Below, piece by piece: positions 43,031-53,581 of a stretch of DNA of 64,000 nucleotides. The notes below the pieces were generated by a model. It saw nothing but the letters and a program-made list of their open reading frames with translations. It did no database searches and had not been told where the DNA came from. Source of the DNA: Schizochytrium sp. TIO01 (Eukaryota; Sar; Bigyra; Thraustochytrida; Thraustochytriidae). Location of the stretch: NCBI GenBank assembly GCA_004764695.1, contig SMSO01000037.1, positions 3,594,337-3,658,336 of the forward strand, written 5' to 3'. Made by a program: the position numbers and the translations under genes. Positions within the stretch are counted from its first letter, which is position 1. Each line of letters opens with the position of its first letter.

Positions 43031-43639
43031 CTAGCTGTCTTCTCTTTGGATAGCGTGGCGAGTTCGCATGCTAATACGTTCCCCATAACACCTCATTAAA
43101 AAGAAGCAAATGAAGGAAATCCCAGCTGTACCTACGGCGGAGGCGACTGGGTATTCATTGTAAATATAATGCACTAGCTCATCAGACTTGGTTACAAATG
43201 AGTCTGAAAGGATTGCATACCAAAGAAGAGCACCAAGAGATCCTGAAACAATACCAGCAATAACCTGGCCCATTGTGTGGCGGCCAATATGTACCCTCCA
43301 AAAGCTTCCCATGAAAGCATAAACCAGACAAATGTATGGAATCCATTCAGGTGCACCAGGTGCATCCATCGCAAGGTTGGTGTAGAGTGAAAGGTACCAA
43401 AGCATGTGTGCATGGCTAGACGGAAATCCTGGGTCTTTCTTTCCACTTTTGAGAGCCTTTTCAGGACGTGGTTGGTTGAAAATGCGCTTCAGGAACTTCA
43501 CAAGCACGCTATTTAGTGCCGCGGCTACAAGCAGACGCACCATAAAGCCATTGCGAAGGTAAAAAAAGCTCGCAGCTGTAGCTGCAGCCGTGATATACTT
43601 TGTCTGCAGTATTTTGCGTACAACAAACTCGAGATCCAT
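43031..43639 (-). CDS. PAP2-family lipid phosphatase (dolichyldiphosphatase/LPP-gamma-like)
   Basis: 202 residues, a small multi-pass membrane phosphatase. The three PAP2 motifs are present: Kx6RP at Lys51-Arg58-Pro59 (within NSVLVKFLKRIFNQPRP), PSSHA at 73-77, and Arg115-x5-His121. The aspartate expected four residues after His121 is Gln125, as in DOLPP1 and plant LPP-gamma proteins, whose layout this follows. It probably dephosphorylates dolichyl diphosphate or a related polyprenyl or lipid phosphate on the ER lumen side. Four or five transmembrane helices are visible, and the size is normal. The frame is open upstream to a GTG at 43762, but the first ATG is at 43639 and gives the family-length protein. 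Confidence 0.88.
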   Translation of the reverse strand: MDLEFVVRKILQTKYITAAATAASFFYLRNGFMVRLLVAAALNSVLVKFLKRIFNQPRPEKALKSGKKDPGFPSSHAHMLWYLSLYTNLAMDAPGAPEWIPYICLVYAFMGSFWRVHIGRHTMGQVIAGIVSGSLGALLWYAILSDSFVTKSDELVHYIYNEYPVASAVGTAGISFICFFLMRCYGERISMRTRHAIQREDS

Positions 43640-44549
43640 CCTGTATGCGCAAGTTTTATTAAGTTTATGGTTCCTTGAACAAAATAGGGATTTGCAAAGG
43701 ATAAAATTTCCCTTTGAAGTTTCTAAAGCCTGCGGCGCTTGCCCCTTGCACCAGCTTCGCACGACGACTTCGAGGCGATCTAGCTGTCCTGGAGATCCTG
43801 TTCGCGCACTCTCAAGAGTGCCGAACGGGATCTACAAGGCCTTGGCCTACGCTTACCGAGACCTCACGTAAGGTGGGGTAGTCTGGTGAAGCGCTCCTCA
43901 GCCAGACAGTTCTCGTGCAAAGATGAGTTTTGGTTTTGCGCTTCGGTCACGTTGGAACCATATTCATAGTACGCTGTGTGATAAGCCCTAAGAGAAGAAA
44001 AGGTTTTTATGTTTTTAATCGGAATGTTGCCTGAGGGCGATGGTAAAGAAGGTTGACGCACCGTAAGTGTTGCAGATGTCATCGTCGCATGCCAGGTGGG
44101 TCTGCACCCAATAGATGTATTTACTTCCTCTGGCATGAAGTTTGGCGAAATGGACAAACTCATATCCCCTACAGAGTAGTACGGAGGATGCTTAATTGGA
44201 CTACCTAGAACCATTAGAGTTTACTACTAGGTAGTAGGTGCCTGCCTACCTACCTCTTTTTCTCAATGTGTACAAGTTGAATTTCTTAGAAATGTGTTGC
44301 ACGAGCCCACGCGACTGCTCAATAAGGCCTGCCCACCTTATTTGTTGTTGTTGTTTGCTTACCCCCCAAAACAAAAATGATTGGACTCGGAGTGGTCGAT
44401 ACTTGAATTTGCAAGAATGTTATTTCTGTACAGAGTCGTGTCACCTATCTCTATTTATTTCTGCTGACTGCAATGGTGTGAAAATTAGATTCAATTTTTC
44501 TTGGTTCTGAGCTAGAGTGTAAATTCAAGTGCTAAGTCCTGGCCCCAAC
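43640..44549. other. Promoter-side spacer of the PAP2 gene
   Basis: Includes the PAP2 gene promoter. Overlapping short ORFs show no domain. A run of TACC/TAGG repeats lies near 44222-44255. Confidence 0.35.
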
Positions 44550-44935
44550 CAACGCGGTAAAGCAGATCTTGCGTCTTACAATTTTCGGGGGAGGTAGTGA
44601 TAGCGGAGAACTTTCGCAATTTACAACTTGGGTGGGAGTATCAGATAAAATGTTATCCCTCATTGTCCCCTACGAGGTGGTAAAGAAGATTTACGTAGTA
44701 ACATTCGAAGTTTATATCTCAAAGTTTCGGGGAATCGTATGGCGAGGGAGAACTTTCGCGCTTTGCGTCGTGAGCTGGAATGCGACTTCGAGCGCTATCT
44801 CTGAACAAACTTTCGTCCATAGCAATGCGGTAATGCAGATAGAAGACGTAGTGAGTTTAGTTTTTAGATTGGGGGGTTAATGGAGTGGTGAGGGAGAACT
44901 TGCGGAATTTACTTTTTGAATTTACATGCGAATTT
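44550..44935 (+). repeat. Degenerate tandem repeat, about 120-150 bp, three units
   Basis: Three units align by two anchors. The first is GCGGTAAAGCAGAT-like, with its GGTAA at 44556, 44679 and 44829. The second is GGAGAACTTTCGC-like, near 44602, 44748 and 44888. The units have diverged by substitutions and indels. The unit is not coding in a conserved frame. Confidence 0.6.
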
Positions 44936-45708
44936 AACAAACTGCCACTTCTCGGCAATATTACGTACCAGCCCTAGGCAAAGTAGGAATTGACTCCGAA
45001 AAAAGAAAGAGAAAGAGAAAAAGAAAAGAGGTTAACGTGAAATAACCTGAACTCTTACAGAGCTATTGGAAATTACCTTATTTCATGATATCCTGGTGTA
45101 GCTCTGTTTACTTCGCTTCATAAATCCCCATTTTCTAGCAATAAAAGGTCACAGAGGTTACTCTGCAAGACCTACGGACTGTTTCGAGCTACTGTGCAAA
45201 CAAATCCACGTGCTGCAATGATAATTCACTGTTTTGGAAAGTTATTGCATCCAAGATCCGGAGTTATTTGCGACACATGAGCGATATGGAAGGTTTTTCA
45301 GGTGAAGAAAAGTATTACCATATCATTCAAGATAGTGCAACTTCAACGCATTTCTATTCCACTCCTAAAAAGTGATGGCAATTAAATTAAGATTTCCGAA
45401 AGGTGTCTTGACTTTGAGGATATAGAACAGGTGGTAACAAGAGTGCTGCAAAATACTGGAAGGATATACCTCGACTTGAGTTTTACCCGAGTAAAGAATG
45501 GATATCAGCAGTTTGACTGGTGGTTGAGAATTGGTGAAGTTCTGGCAGTTGCCGAGCTCTTCCACACCATGTTGGACTGAGTATTGATTTCCTACCAACG
45601 TAATAGGTCACTCAATCTTAAAAGTCAGAAGCTACCATGATACATGCCCCTATCGACCAATCAATCCTATTTTCATTTTTTGTTAAGCCTCAACCGTTCT
45701 ATCTCTCG
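44936..45708. other. Intergenic, no gene seen
   Basis: AT-rich sequence with an A/G-rich run at 44999-45030. Minus-strand ORFs are short and domainless. Confidence 0.35.
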
Positions 45709-45741
45709 GTAGTAGCAGTAGTAGTAGTAGTAGTAGTAGTA
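45709..45741 (+). repeat. AGT trinucleotide repeat
   Basis: About ten AGT units, nearly pure after one AGC. It lies at the left edge of the 500-bp satellite. Confidence 0.85.
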
Positions 45742-45789
45742 GGTACTTAGTACCCCAATAGAAAGTAGTTCAGTGCATTTAGTGTGATG

Positions 45790-47340
45790 TTAAAATAACA
45801 CTCCTTACTCTTGTAAGACATACGTGGAGTGGTATTTTTCCAGTCCATATGGTATTTCCAAGTGACTAACTTGAAATTAAGCAGCAAATTTAGTTCTCGA
45901 AAGTTTTCATTACGGTGTGGAAAGTATGCTTCGCATGCGGTGGTGCTGCTCACTGAGAAGTCCTAACTGCCTTATACTTCTGATATCCAGTTGATAATGT
46001 GCACAAAGTTGCATAACCGGGCGTTGATACTGTATTCGTCACAAGCTACGTGCTTACTCACTCTTACTAGCGAAGGGTCATTCATATTAAAATTCTTTTA
46101 CCTGATCAAAAAATCATTTAAGCATATTAGATCAGGTGTGAGTTACTTTTTTAAGACTTGACTTTCTTACCAAGTGAAAAGATTGGTGAGAGAAGTCTCT
46201 GATAAGCGAGAGTGCAATCTCGCAGTACTAAGGTGCATAGGTGGGTACTAATTAGTTCGGCACAGAAACATTCACTACAATGTCGAGTCTACCAATAACA
46301 CTCCGTACTCGTGCAAGAAGCGCGCGTAAAGTGGCGTTTTATCAGTCGCATGATGTTTCCAAGTGCCTAACTTGAAACTTAGCAACAAACTTAGTTCTCG
46401 ACAGTCTTAAACAAAGGTGTCGAGAGTATGTGGTGGGTGATGCTGATTCAGAAGTCTAATATTGTACCTAGGTACATAACTAAATTCCACAGTCGTCAAG
46501 CTGGCGATATCTCGTAAAGCCTCCACGTTGTATACCACGGCGTCAATCCTATGTTCGTCACAGACTAAGCGCATACTCATTCTCACTAGCCAATGGTGGT
46601 TCATGTTGAAACCCCTTTTCTTCATCAAAAAACAAAGTAGAATCATCATCAATGCATATTAGATCAGGCATAAGTTAGTATTTGGAGACTTGAGTTTCTA
46701 CCCAAGTGAGGAGTCTCCTCTGATTAGTGAGGCGAGTCTCACAGTACTAAGCTGTCTTCTACCAAATAGTTTGACTCAAATTTTTTCACTGATATGTGAT
46801 GTCTAACACTCTGCATTCTTGCATGATTGTGTATTTTGCCAGTCCACATGATGTTTCCAAGTGGATAACTTCAAACTAAGCAACAAACTAGTTCTCTACA
46901 GTCTTTAGTAAAGATGTTGAGTGTAAACGGAGGTGTTGCTGATTTAGAAATCCAGCACTGCACCTAGCTGTTTAATACTACAAAGTTCAAGTTGGTGATG
47001 CCCCGTGTCAAACAAGCCATACTCGTGCAAGAAATGTGCGTAGAATAGTATTTCCTAGTGATTAACCTTAAACTAAGCCACGAAATTAGTTCTCTATGGT
47101 CTTTAATAAAGGTGTCTGTTTAGTAAAGATGTTAAGTGTAAACGGAGGTGTTGCTGATTTAGAAATCCAGCACTACACCTAGCTGTTTAATACTACAAAG
47201 TTCAAGTTGGTGATGCCCCGTGTCAAACAAGCCATACTCATGCAAGAAATGTGCGTAGAATGGTATTTCCTAGTGATTAACCTTAAACTAAGCCACAAAT
47301 TTAGTTCTCTATGGTCTTTAATAAAGGTGTCGCGAGTGTG
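45790..47340 (+). repeat. Degenerate satellite: about 500-bp units plus a recent 215-bp duplication
   Basis: Copies are recognised by AACACTCC-type starts (about 45796, 46296 and 46804, a 500-508-base step) followed by a shared core: GTTTCCAAGTG, AACTTGAAA, AGCAACAAACTTAGTTCTC, and CAAGTGA...AGTCTC...CAGTACTAAG. The first two units are about 75-80% alike by eye. At 46904-47333 a 215-base block lies in tandem with itself, with only a few differences (anchors at 46911/47126, 46981/47196 and 47041/47256). No ORF spans a unit and no transposase motif is present. Confidence 0.75.
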
Positions 47341-49021
47341 CGGTGGGTGATGCTGATTCAGAAGTCTTTCATTGCAAGTATACTACAGACTTCAAGCTAT
47401 ATTCTAACGTCAATAAGTCTCGTGAATTCTCGCAATGTTGCTTGATTTATCATGAATTGCGCGCTTGCTTACTTTCGCTTACCACTCTCACTAGTCAGAG
47501 GCGACGCCTCGAGATCTTTTCGCTTAGGTAAGACCCACGCCAGATGTTTAGGCCCAGTGCTATTTTCTACGAACCTAAGTCGTTCCTACTCCTTCCGCTA
47601 GCTAGTTGGCGCAGGTCCACGCTCTTTACGTACTCCAAGACGAGCCAGTGATTTATCTAATCACCGAGATCTTGATCGCGCTTTGCTACAATCATTGGTT
47701 CCTCACATCGCAAATTGTCGGGGATCGCTCCTTCTGCTTTAATACTTGGTACTTAAGAGCGCTCTCTTCTTTAGACCTGTTGGCTCATCTGCTCAACCTC
47801 AGTCCAGCTCAGCTGTGCATACAAAGGTCCATACAACGTGCTTGTAGGCTATATAGGCATCCGCGCCAAGGTCTGACATCTCAATCCAACCTCGCCAATA
47901 ACATGCTCGAGCCTTTCGGTTGAAGCCCCAAGGTTCCGAGCCACGTTCTCTTGTCGCTTCTTGCTCTAGGAGCTCTCGGAGTTTGCAGTCACAAATTTTT
48001 TGCCAAGTTCAGGTTTGCCAACAGCTCAAGTTGATGACCGGATGGATGAAGGACTAAACCAGCTCAAAGCAAGATCACAGAGTTGAAAGAGGACTTTCAT
48101 TCGACATATATGTCTTCGCTTGAGTTCAAGTTCAAGTTGTCTCGGTACTGAGGTACTGTCATGTTCTCAAAAGCTATTCCTTTTCTTGGTAAAATTTCAA
48201 GTAAAAATAAAATAAAAATTATTAGATCAAACTACGCACTATACTTAGAGGGAAGACAACGCTTGAGACTCCTTTGATGGAATTTTAGGGTGTTATTGCT
48301 CTATCGATGATTGTGCTTGTTGGTTTTTCTATCTCATAAGCACATGATCTTCACAGACATCGCAGCCGCTCTTCGCCTTCAGCGCAGTTCTAAGGGTTTC
48401 TTCCTCATCTCCTTGTTTCCGGTCTCTTCCTCTATTGAGTTCCGTTCCTTCGGGTATTCTAAGCCGGTCGAGCGACCCTCAATCAATCCATCGCTGGTTT
48501 TGTATTCGTCATCGTGGCTGTTGACGCATTCTTTGTGTCGCCTTGAATCCCCATAATGAATGATATGATATATGCTGTTCTATTGATTATTTATTCAAGT
48601 CGCCTATCTATTAGTAATTTGTGATCTTCTCTTTCTTTATATAGGTACATACTAGGCCTACTCTTTTTCTTCTCTTGGTTTTTTCAAGTTGATCTTTAGA
48701 AACTTGAATGAATAAATAACTTTGAAAATTAAGTCGAAAAGAAGAAAGTTCAAGTTGTTTCCTTATTTGTATTGTTTAGTTAGTTCGTTCGTTGTTTATT
48801 GGTCCATAAAAACCAAGTTTGGTTCAAACAGGCAGCGCTTTCAAATTTTGATACGGAGACCCAGGTTGACCAGCGCAATCACACATCGCTTCGCACGTCC
48901 AGGACGGGTGCGACGTGGATGCTGGCAAGGTGGAATTGGGGAAAAGGCGGCGAGAGACACGCGCTGGCCTGCTGGTTTGTGGCAACAGCAAAACCAACAG
49001 CTCCAGCTTCAGCCACAGCCC
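47341..49021. other. Spacer upstream of the carrier gene
   Basis: No domain-bearing ORF. An ORF at 47606-47923 (105 codons) has no signal. The open frame from 48722 to 49021, upstream of the carrier's first ATG, has no methionine and is most likely leader. An AATAAA-containing AT-rich patch lies near 48190-48225. Confidence 0.35.
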
Positions 49022-50035
49022 ATGACGTCGCTGCGACGTGAAGAGCGCCTTGACGAACTGCGTCAAAATGAGCTGCAAGAAACACATAAAGAGAAGAAGT
49101 CAGGCGCTGGCTCACAGAGAGGTAAGGAGTCCTTGGCAGGCATTATATCAGGCGTGATCTCGCGCGTGGTGGTTTCCCCTTTGGACGTACTCAAGATCAG
49201 GTTCCAATTGCAGATCAGCAAGCAAGATGGCTACAGTGGAATTGTGCAGAGTGCCAGGAAGATCTTCAACGAAGAGGGCGTCCGTGGGCTCTGGAAAGGA
49301 ACAATGCCGTCATTGTTCCTTTGGGGCGCATATTCGGGCATTCAATTCCCTGTATATCATGATACCTTGCATTTTTTTGGACACACGCGAGACTCAGCGC
49401 CGTGGACCATTGACTTGGTCGCGGGAGCATCGGGATCCTTTGCTGCAACTGCACTGTCATATCCTCTAGACACACTTCGTACTCAGCTCGTGTATAGGCA
49501 GATGGAACACCGCAGTGTCCTGGCGCTCACCAAACATATCTACGTAAACGATGGGTTCAGTGGATTTTTCCGTGGATTCGTACCCACGGTAACACAAGTT
49601 GTGCCAGGCATGGCGCTGTCATTTGCATTCTATGGTTTTTTTCGCCGCCACATTGTGACACCAAAATCTGGTGTGGACAGTGAGAATGCAAAGATTTCTC
49701 CTCTCTCGTTGGCTCAAACGTTACTTAACTTGTGTTCCGGTTCTCTAGCTGGGATGCTTTCTAAGATTTTCGTACATCCACTTGACACAGTCAAGAAACG
49801 TATCCAGGTGAACCATTTGCTCGAGCGTAGTCCAGAACATCAGGTCCGCTATAAGGGTATGCTACACTGTATCCAGGAAATGTACATACATGAAGGTGTG
49901 CGAAGCTTCTTTAGTGGCCTTTCTCCTACGTTGCTCAAATCAGCTGTTTCAACGGCTTTCACTTTCACAATCTATGATTACACTCTTGCACTACTTAACT
50001 CGGGAACCTGGAATGCAAATGAAACCAAAATTTAG
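49022..50035 (+). CDS. Mitochondrial carrier, thiamine-pyrophosphate type
   Basis: 337 residues, the three-fold repeat of the SLC25 family in the inner mitochondrial membrane. Each repeat has the Px[DE]xx[KR] signature: Pro53-Leu-Asp (PLDVLKIRFQLQ), Pro148-Leu-Asp (PLDTLRTQ) and Pro253-Leu-Asp (PLDTVKKRIQ). The first signature and the even-helix signatures fit the SLC25A19/Tpc1 thiamine pyrophosphate carriers, which bring the cofactor to pyruvate and oxoglutarate dehydrogenases. The reading frame is open for 100 codons upstream, beginning at a TTG, but the first ATG is 49022, and the charged leader of about 35 residues from there is adequate. The substrate is inferred from similarity, and other nucleotide-type carriers look alike. 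Confidence 0.9.
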   Translation: MTSLRREERLDELRQNELQETHKEKKSGAGSQRGKESLAGIISGVISRVVVSPLDVLKIRFQLQISKQDGYSGIVQSARKIFNEEGVRGLWKGTMPSLFLWGAYSGIQFPVYHDTLHFFGHTRDSAPWTIDLVAGASGSFAATALSYPLDTLRTQLVYRQMEHRSVLALTKHIYVNDGFSGFFRGFVPTVTQVVPGMALSFAFYGFFRRHIVTPKSGVDSENAKISPLSLAQTLLNLCSGSLAGMLSKIFVHPLDTVKKRIQVNHLLERSPEHQVRYKGMLHCIQEMYIHEGVRSFFSGLSPTLLKSAVSTAFTFTIYDYTLALLNSGTWNANETKI

Positions 50036-50560
50036 TGCATAATTTATTTTTCCAGATGGACATTTTTCGGAGACGATCACTGTCCATGTCACTCATGCAT
50101 AAAATCATTATGCGCAGTCCAAGACAGGTCCAGTTTCTTAATCCATCATTGGTGTGGCTATTATTAATTTACCTCCTGGAGAGCACAACTGATGAATTTG
50201 AGATTGAGATTGGTACTGGATCCGTTATACCTGGCCCGTACATTTTTACTTTCAAAATATAGTGAAGCACGCTGCTTTGTTTATATTGAATTTTAGTCAT
50301 AGTCCGAATTTGCAGTATATTGAGTTCTTTGGCCAACCTCAATTTAATACAAATTGCCTTCTTACCCTATCTTCATTGCCTCTCCTATCGAAACTTATAC
50401 ATTCAAAAGATAAAATGAATTATCTTGTTTTCTTAAAAGTACAAATTGATTTCCAGTATGATTGTATCAGAAAAACAAAACAAAATATATGTACCCTTAA
50501 TCAAGGTTTTGGGAACGCCCGGAGGAGAGAGAAGAACAAGGCTTCTCAACACCAAGATCT
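50036..50560. other. Spacer between convergent carrier and coiled-coil genes
   Basis: AT-rich, with two short domainless ORFs on the plus strand. It contains the 3' regions of both genes. Confidence 0.35.
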
Positions 50561-52651
50561 TCATTTAAATTCATAAGCACTCTTGCGACGAACTTGCTTC
50601 AGGAGACGGCTCTGTTTCTGTTCTCGCCGACGCGCATGCTCAAGAGCATTTCGAAGGTGATCCACTCGTGCTTCAACTTGAGAAGCGTACTTACGATGAT
50701 ATTCATTGACAAATATATCTGGTTGTTCATCAAAATCGTCAAATGAAGGAGGTACTAAAGCACCTACCGGTTTAGCCTCACCGTGATCTTGTTTCGGCCA
50801 ACCCTCCTGGGACTGGACCTGTTTCCAGGAGTACTGTTCATCATACTGCTGTTTAGTTAAAGTGTAGGTTGTTGGTGCCGGAGCAGTTTCACTGATCTCC
50901 TTGCGTTGTTGTGATACAGTAGAAATTACGGCTGACTGGAATGGTGTATCGTGAGTCCACTGAATAAGATGCTGGTATTCTTGAGACCTTATCGCAGTGG
51001 TATTTTCACCATCGCTTATGCCAATACCTCTGGTGTACGGATCCTTTTCTGTCTCAAGATGCGTGTTGCGATCAATCTTGTGGATTTCCATATCACCATG
51101 TGGTAGTGTACACTTGTCAAGTACGGGGTTTGTAGCAATCGAATCTTGCGGAATAACACGCTGAGTAGAATTTTGAGAGTTTGTCTGCGCCACAAGTTGA
51201 GATTCCTCCTCGGGGGTTAAATCTGCTACGGCAGTGGGTCGAGGCTCGGTAAGCAGTCTGTGCAACGTTCGTTCGCCACCAACCATGGATGCAATGGCGC
51301 CCACAACTTTTTTAGCATCAGATCGAGCTCTCTGTAATTCCTCTTTGAGGCGTTCAATCTCCTCTGCTTGTTCCCGCAAAGTCTCTTCACGTGCATGCGC
51401 CTTTTGAATTTCTTCTTTGAGCTCTACCACAGCAGCTCGACTAGCTTCCACTTCCCCCTGGAGTTGCTTCTTCAATTCGCGCTCATGATCAAGACAAGTT
51501 TGTGAGTCTTTTAGTTGCATTCGCAAGGCATCGACCTGGGTTTGTAATAAATTTTTGGCTTCTTTGAACCTTGTAGTCTCGTTTCGAGCCGCCTCAATCT
51601 CATGAGTTGCATTTTGGGACTGTTTAACCTCCTTTTTCAAATGAGAGAGCTCTTGAAGGATTTTCTTCATCTCTTCTTTGCCAATTACATTCACCGTTGT
51701 AACAACAGGGGCTGCTGCAGCCGGCGCAGCAGAAGCGATCCCTGGATTTGCTGCATGTTGTGGCGGTGGCTTAAGTTGATTATGTTGCAATTGAGGGTTG
51801 ATCTGCCCTGTACTCTGTGCCGATGCTAACGAATCAGCCTCCTGAAGTTGTGCGGGCTGAGGTGAATTACTTCTTGAGAAATGTTTCTGTAGACGAATTT
51901 CAGCTTCCAGAGGTGTCGGGGGAGGGGAAGGAGCGTTGGCGCCCTCTCCAGGATCAAATTTTGTTACAAGTTGGGTTAATTGCATATGCAACTGAGATCG
52001 ATCCTTAACACTTCTTGTTGGCTCTTCACTTGGATCAGGTGAGGGGGGAGGAGAAGGGATATCAACTATACTGGAGGCGTTTGATGCGGTGCGAGGGTTG
52101 CGATCTAAAGAAGCCTGTGATGACGAAGAATCCTGGTTGTTCTTATCCACAGAATTGACGCTGCGTTGAGAGGGAATTTTGCTTGGCAAAGCAAATTTGG
52201 GTTGTCGATTTTTTTGTGTTCCGGTGATTTCCGCTGCATTTTCAGAGAAGAGGGATTCAGGCGGAGGAGGCGGAGGTGGTGGCGGCTGCCTTTGACTACT
52301 ATATGACCTACGAGAGGACGAAGAATGTGTGGAGGGTAAGCTCTTAGATGATGACTTTCTACGAACCACCACAGACTCTCCCAAGGCACTGTTCAGATTA
52401 TCTTTTTGTTCTTCTTCGTCGTCTCCTTTAGTTTCTAACTGTGCTGGGTCTTGGTCTTCGGATAATGATAGACTCCGATTGCTTAAGCTACGATTTGAGA
52501 GCTTTCTCAAGGAATGGAGCCGCTTGAGGCGCTCTGAGCCTATGGAGCGACCACTACTTTGACGTACTAACGAACCGAAGTGGCTTTCAACGTCATCCTC
52601 GACCTCAATAACCTTGCGTCGCGCCCGAATTTGCGCGAAAACACCGTCCAT
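50561..52651 (-). CDS. Coiled-coil protein with poly-Pro and Ser-rich regions
   Basis: 696 residues in one exon, family not recognised. The N-terminal 110 residues are Arg/Ser/Leu-rich, with SNRSLS repeated. A run of nine prolines lies at about 125-135, followed by disordered SPPPSPDP-type sequence to about 320. Residues about 325-465 form a continuous charged coiled coil (heptads of Leu/Val with Glu/Lys). A final basic helical segment (about 650-695) ends in KxxRRKSAYEFK. The poly-Pro run could bind profilin, EVH1 or SH3-type domains, and the coil suggests oligomerisation, so a cytoskeletal or scaffold role is possible but unproven. The start is the first ATG. Confidence 0.75.
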   Translation of the reverse strand: MDGVFAQIRARRKVIEVEDDVESHFGSLVRQSSGRSIGSERLKRLHSLRKLSNRSLSNRSLSLSEDQDPAQLETKGDDEEEQKDNLNSALGESVVVRRKSSSKSLPSTHSSSSRRSYSSQRQPPPPPPPPPESLFSENAAEITGTQKNRQPKFALPSKIPSQRSVNSVDKNNQDSSSSQASLDRNPRTASNASSIVDIPSPPPSPDPSEEPTRSVKDRSQLHMQLTQLVTKFDPGEGANAPSPPPTPLEAEIRLQKHFSRSNSPQPAQLQEADSLASAQSTGQINPQLQHNQLKPPPQHAANPGIASAAPAAAAPVVTTVNVIGKEEMKKILQELSHLKKEVKQSQNATHEIEAARNETTRFKEAKNLLQTQVDALRMQLKDSQTCLDHERELKKQLQGEVEASRAAVVELKEEIQKAHAREETLREQAEEIERLKEELQRARSDAKKVVGAIASMVGGERTLHRLLTEPRPTAVADLTPEEESQLVAQTNSQNSTQRVIPQDSIATNPVLDKCTLPHGDMEIHKIDRNTHLETEKDPYTRGIGISDGENTTAIRSQEYQHLIQWTHDTPFQSAVISTVSQQRKEISETAPAPTTYTLTKQQYDEQYSWKQVQSQEGWPKQDHGEAKPVGALVPPSFDDFDEQPDIFVNEYHRKYASQVEARVDHLRNALEHARRREQKQSRLLKQVRRKSAYEFK

Positions 52652-53581
52652 ACTTCTTGAGCGCGTCTATGAGGACAGAAGGTAATAAGTTGTGGCAGAA
52701 ATTTGCCTATAAAGATATATTCTGGCACAAGTTATCGGATCAGAGGACTGACGTCGTGAACAAGAGAGTTTACAAGACTGGCACAATTAACCTCACCTTC
52801 GCATTTGCAGCAGGTCGGCCTGAACTTGCAGCGACCGAGGTTACCCTCAATAGGATTCAATTGTGCCACAAGTTACCCGAAAGTACTCGCGTCACTTGAA
52901 ATTCAGGCTGCAGAATCCACGACTGATCTGGCACGAAAGATGGTGTGCACCGTGGATCCTCCAGCTCGTTCCAGCTGCTTTTCGCGGCCTTCCAACTTGA
53001 GATCGCCACGCGATGCTGCTTTATTTTCTAGGTATAGCTTCTTCCCCTCCGCGCGGGCATCAATACTTCCTGTGTGGCAAAGAAGAATAGCTATAACCTC
53101 ATAGGTAGAATGCCTTGTGGCGCGTGGACTTCTTGCGATTCCCGCACAGTAACACAGTAACAAAAAAGAAAGAAGATCCGTTGAGGTGTTCCTTATGTCC
53201 TTGTTCTGTTATCGGATAGGGAAAGAACACTTCCGATATTACGCGCAACAATGTAAAAACCTCCAAAAGCCCAGCCTTTGTGAATCCATATTAAGTATGG
53301 CAGACTGGGTTTACGTGAAGGCCATGTTCGTGCAAGTGAGTTATGCGGTACGCATCAAGACGAGTTATTATCTGTTCGACAATGCCAGGAGGTAGACAAC
53401 AGCAGTTGCACGGGTATTGTTAAGAGTTATCTATGCATTCTTAGGAATAATAATATATTACATCACCAAAGCCCAAAAGTTCATTTACATAAACCTCGTG
53501 TCAAAACTATTATTACTAGTTCTTGTTCAAGCTTGCGAGAGCCAAGGCCAAGTTTGGTTTGAAGCAAAGACATTTTTTGCC
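52652..53581. other. Divergent spacer, coiled-coil / acidic-repeat genes
   Basis: 930 bases between two gene starts. Short overlapping ORFs show no domain. The frame open from a TTG at 53417 to the ATG at 53582 is probably leader. Confidence 0.35.

Noticed and set aside
43640-43762. N-terminal extension of the PAP2 phosphatase
   Set aside because: It begins at GTG; the first ATG at 43639 gives the family-length protein.
44569-44880. 103-codon ORF
   Set aside because: It lies wholly in the degenerate tandem repeat, and the units do not keep a common frame.
47606-47923. 105-codon ORF after the satellite
   Set aside because: No motif; it begins at a non-ATG codon and lies between repeats and a gene leader.
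48722-49021. N-terminal extension of the mitochondrial carrier
   Set aside because: The frame is open but starts at TTG and holds no Met; the carrier is complete from the ATG at 49022.
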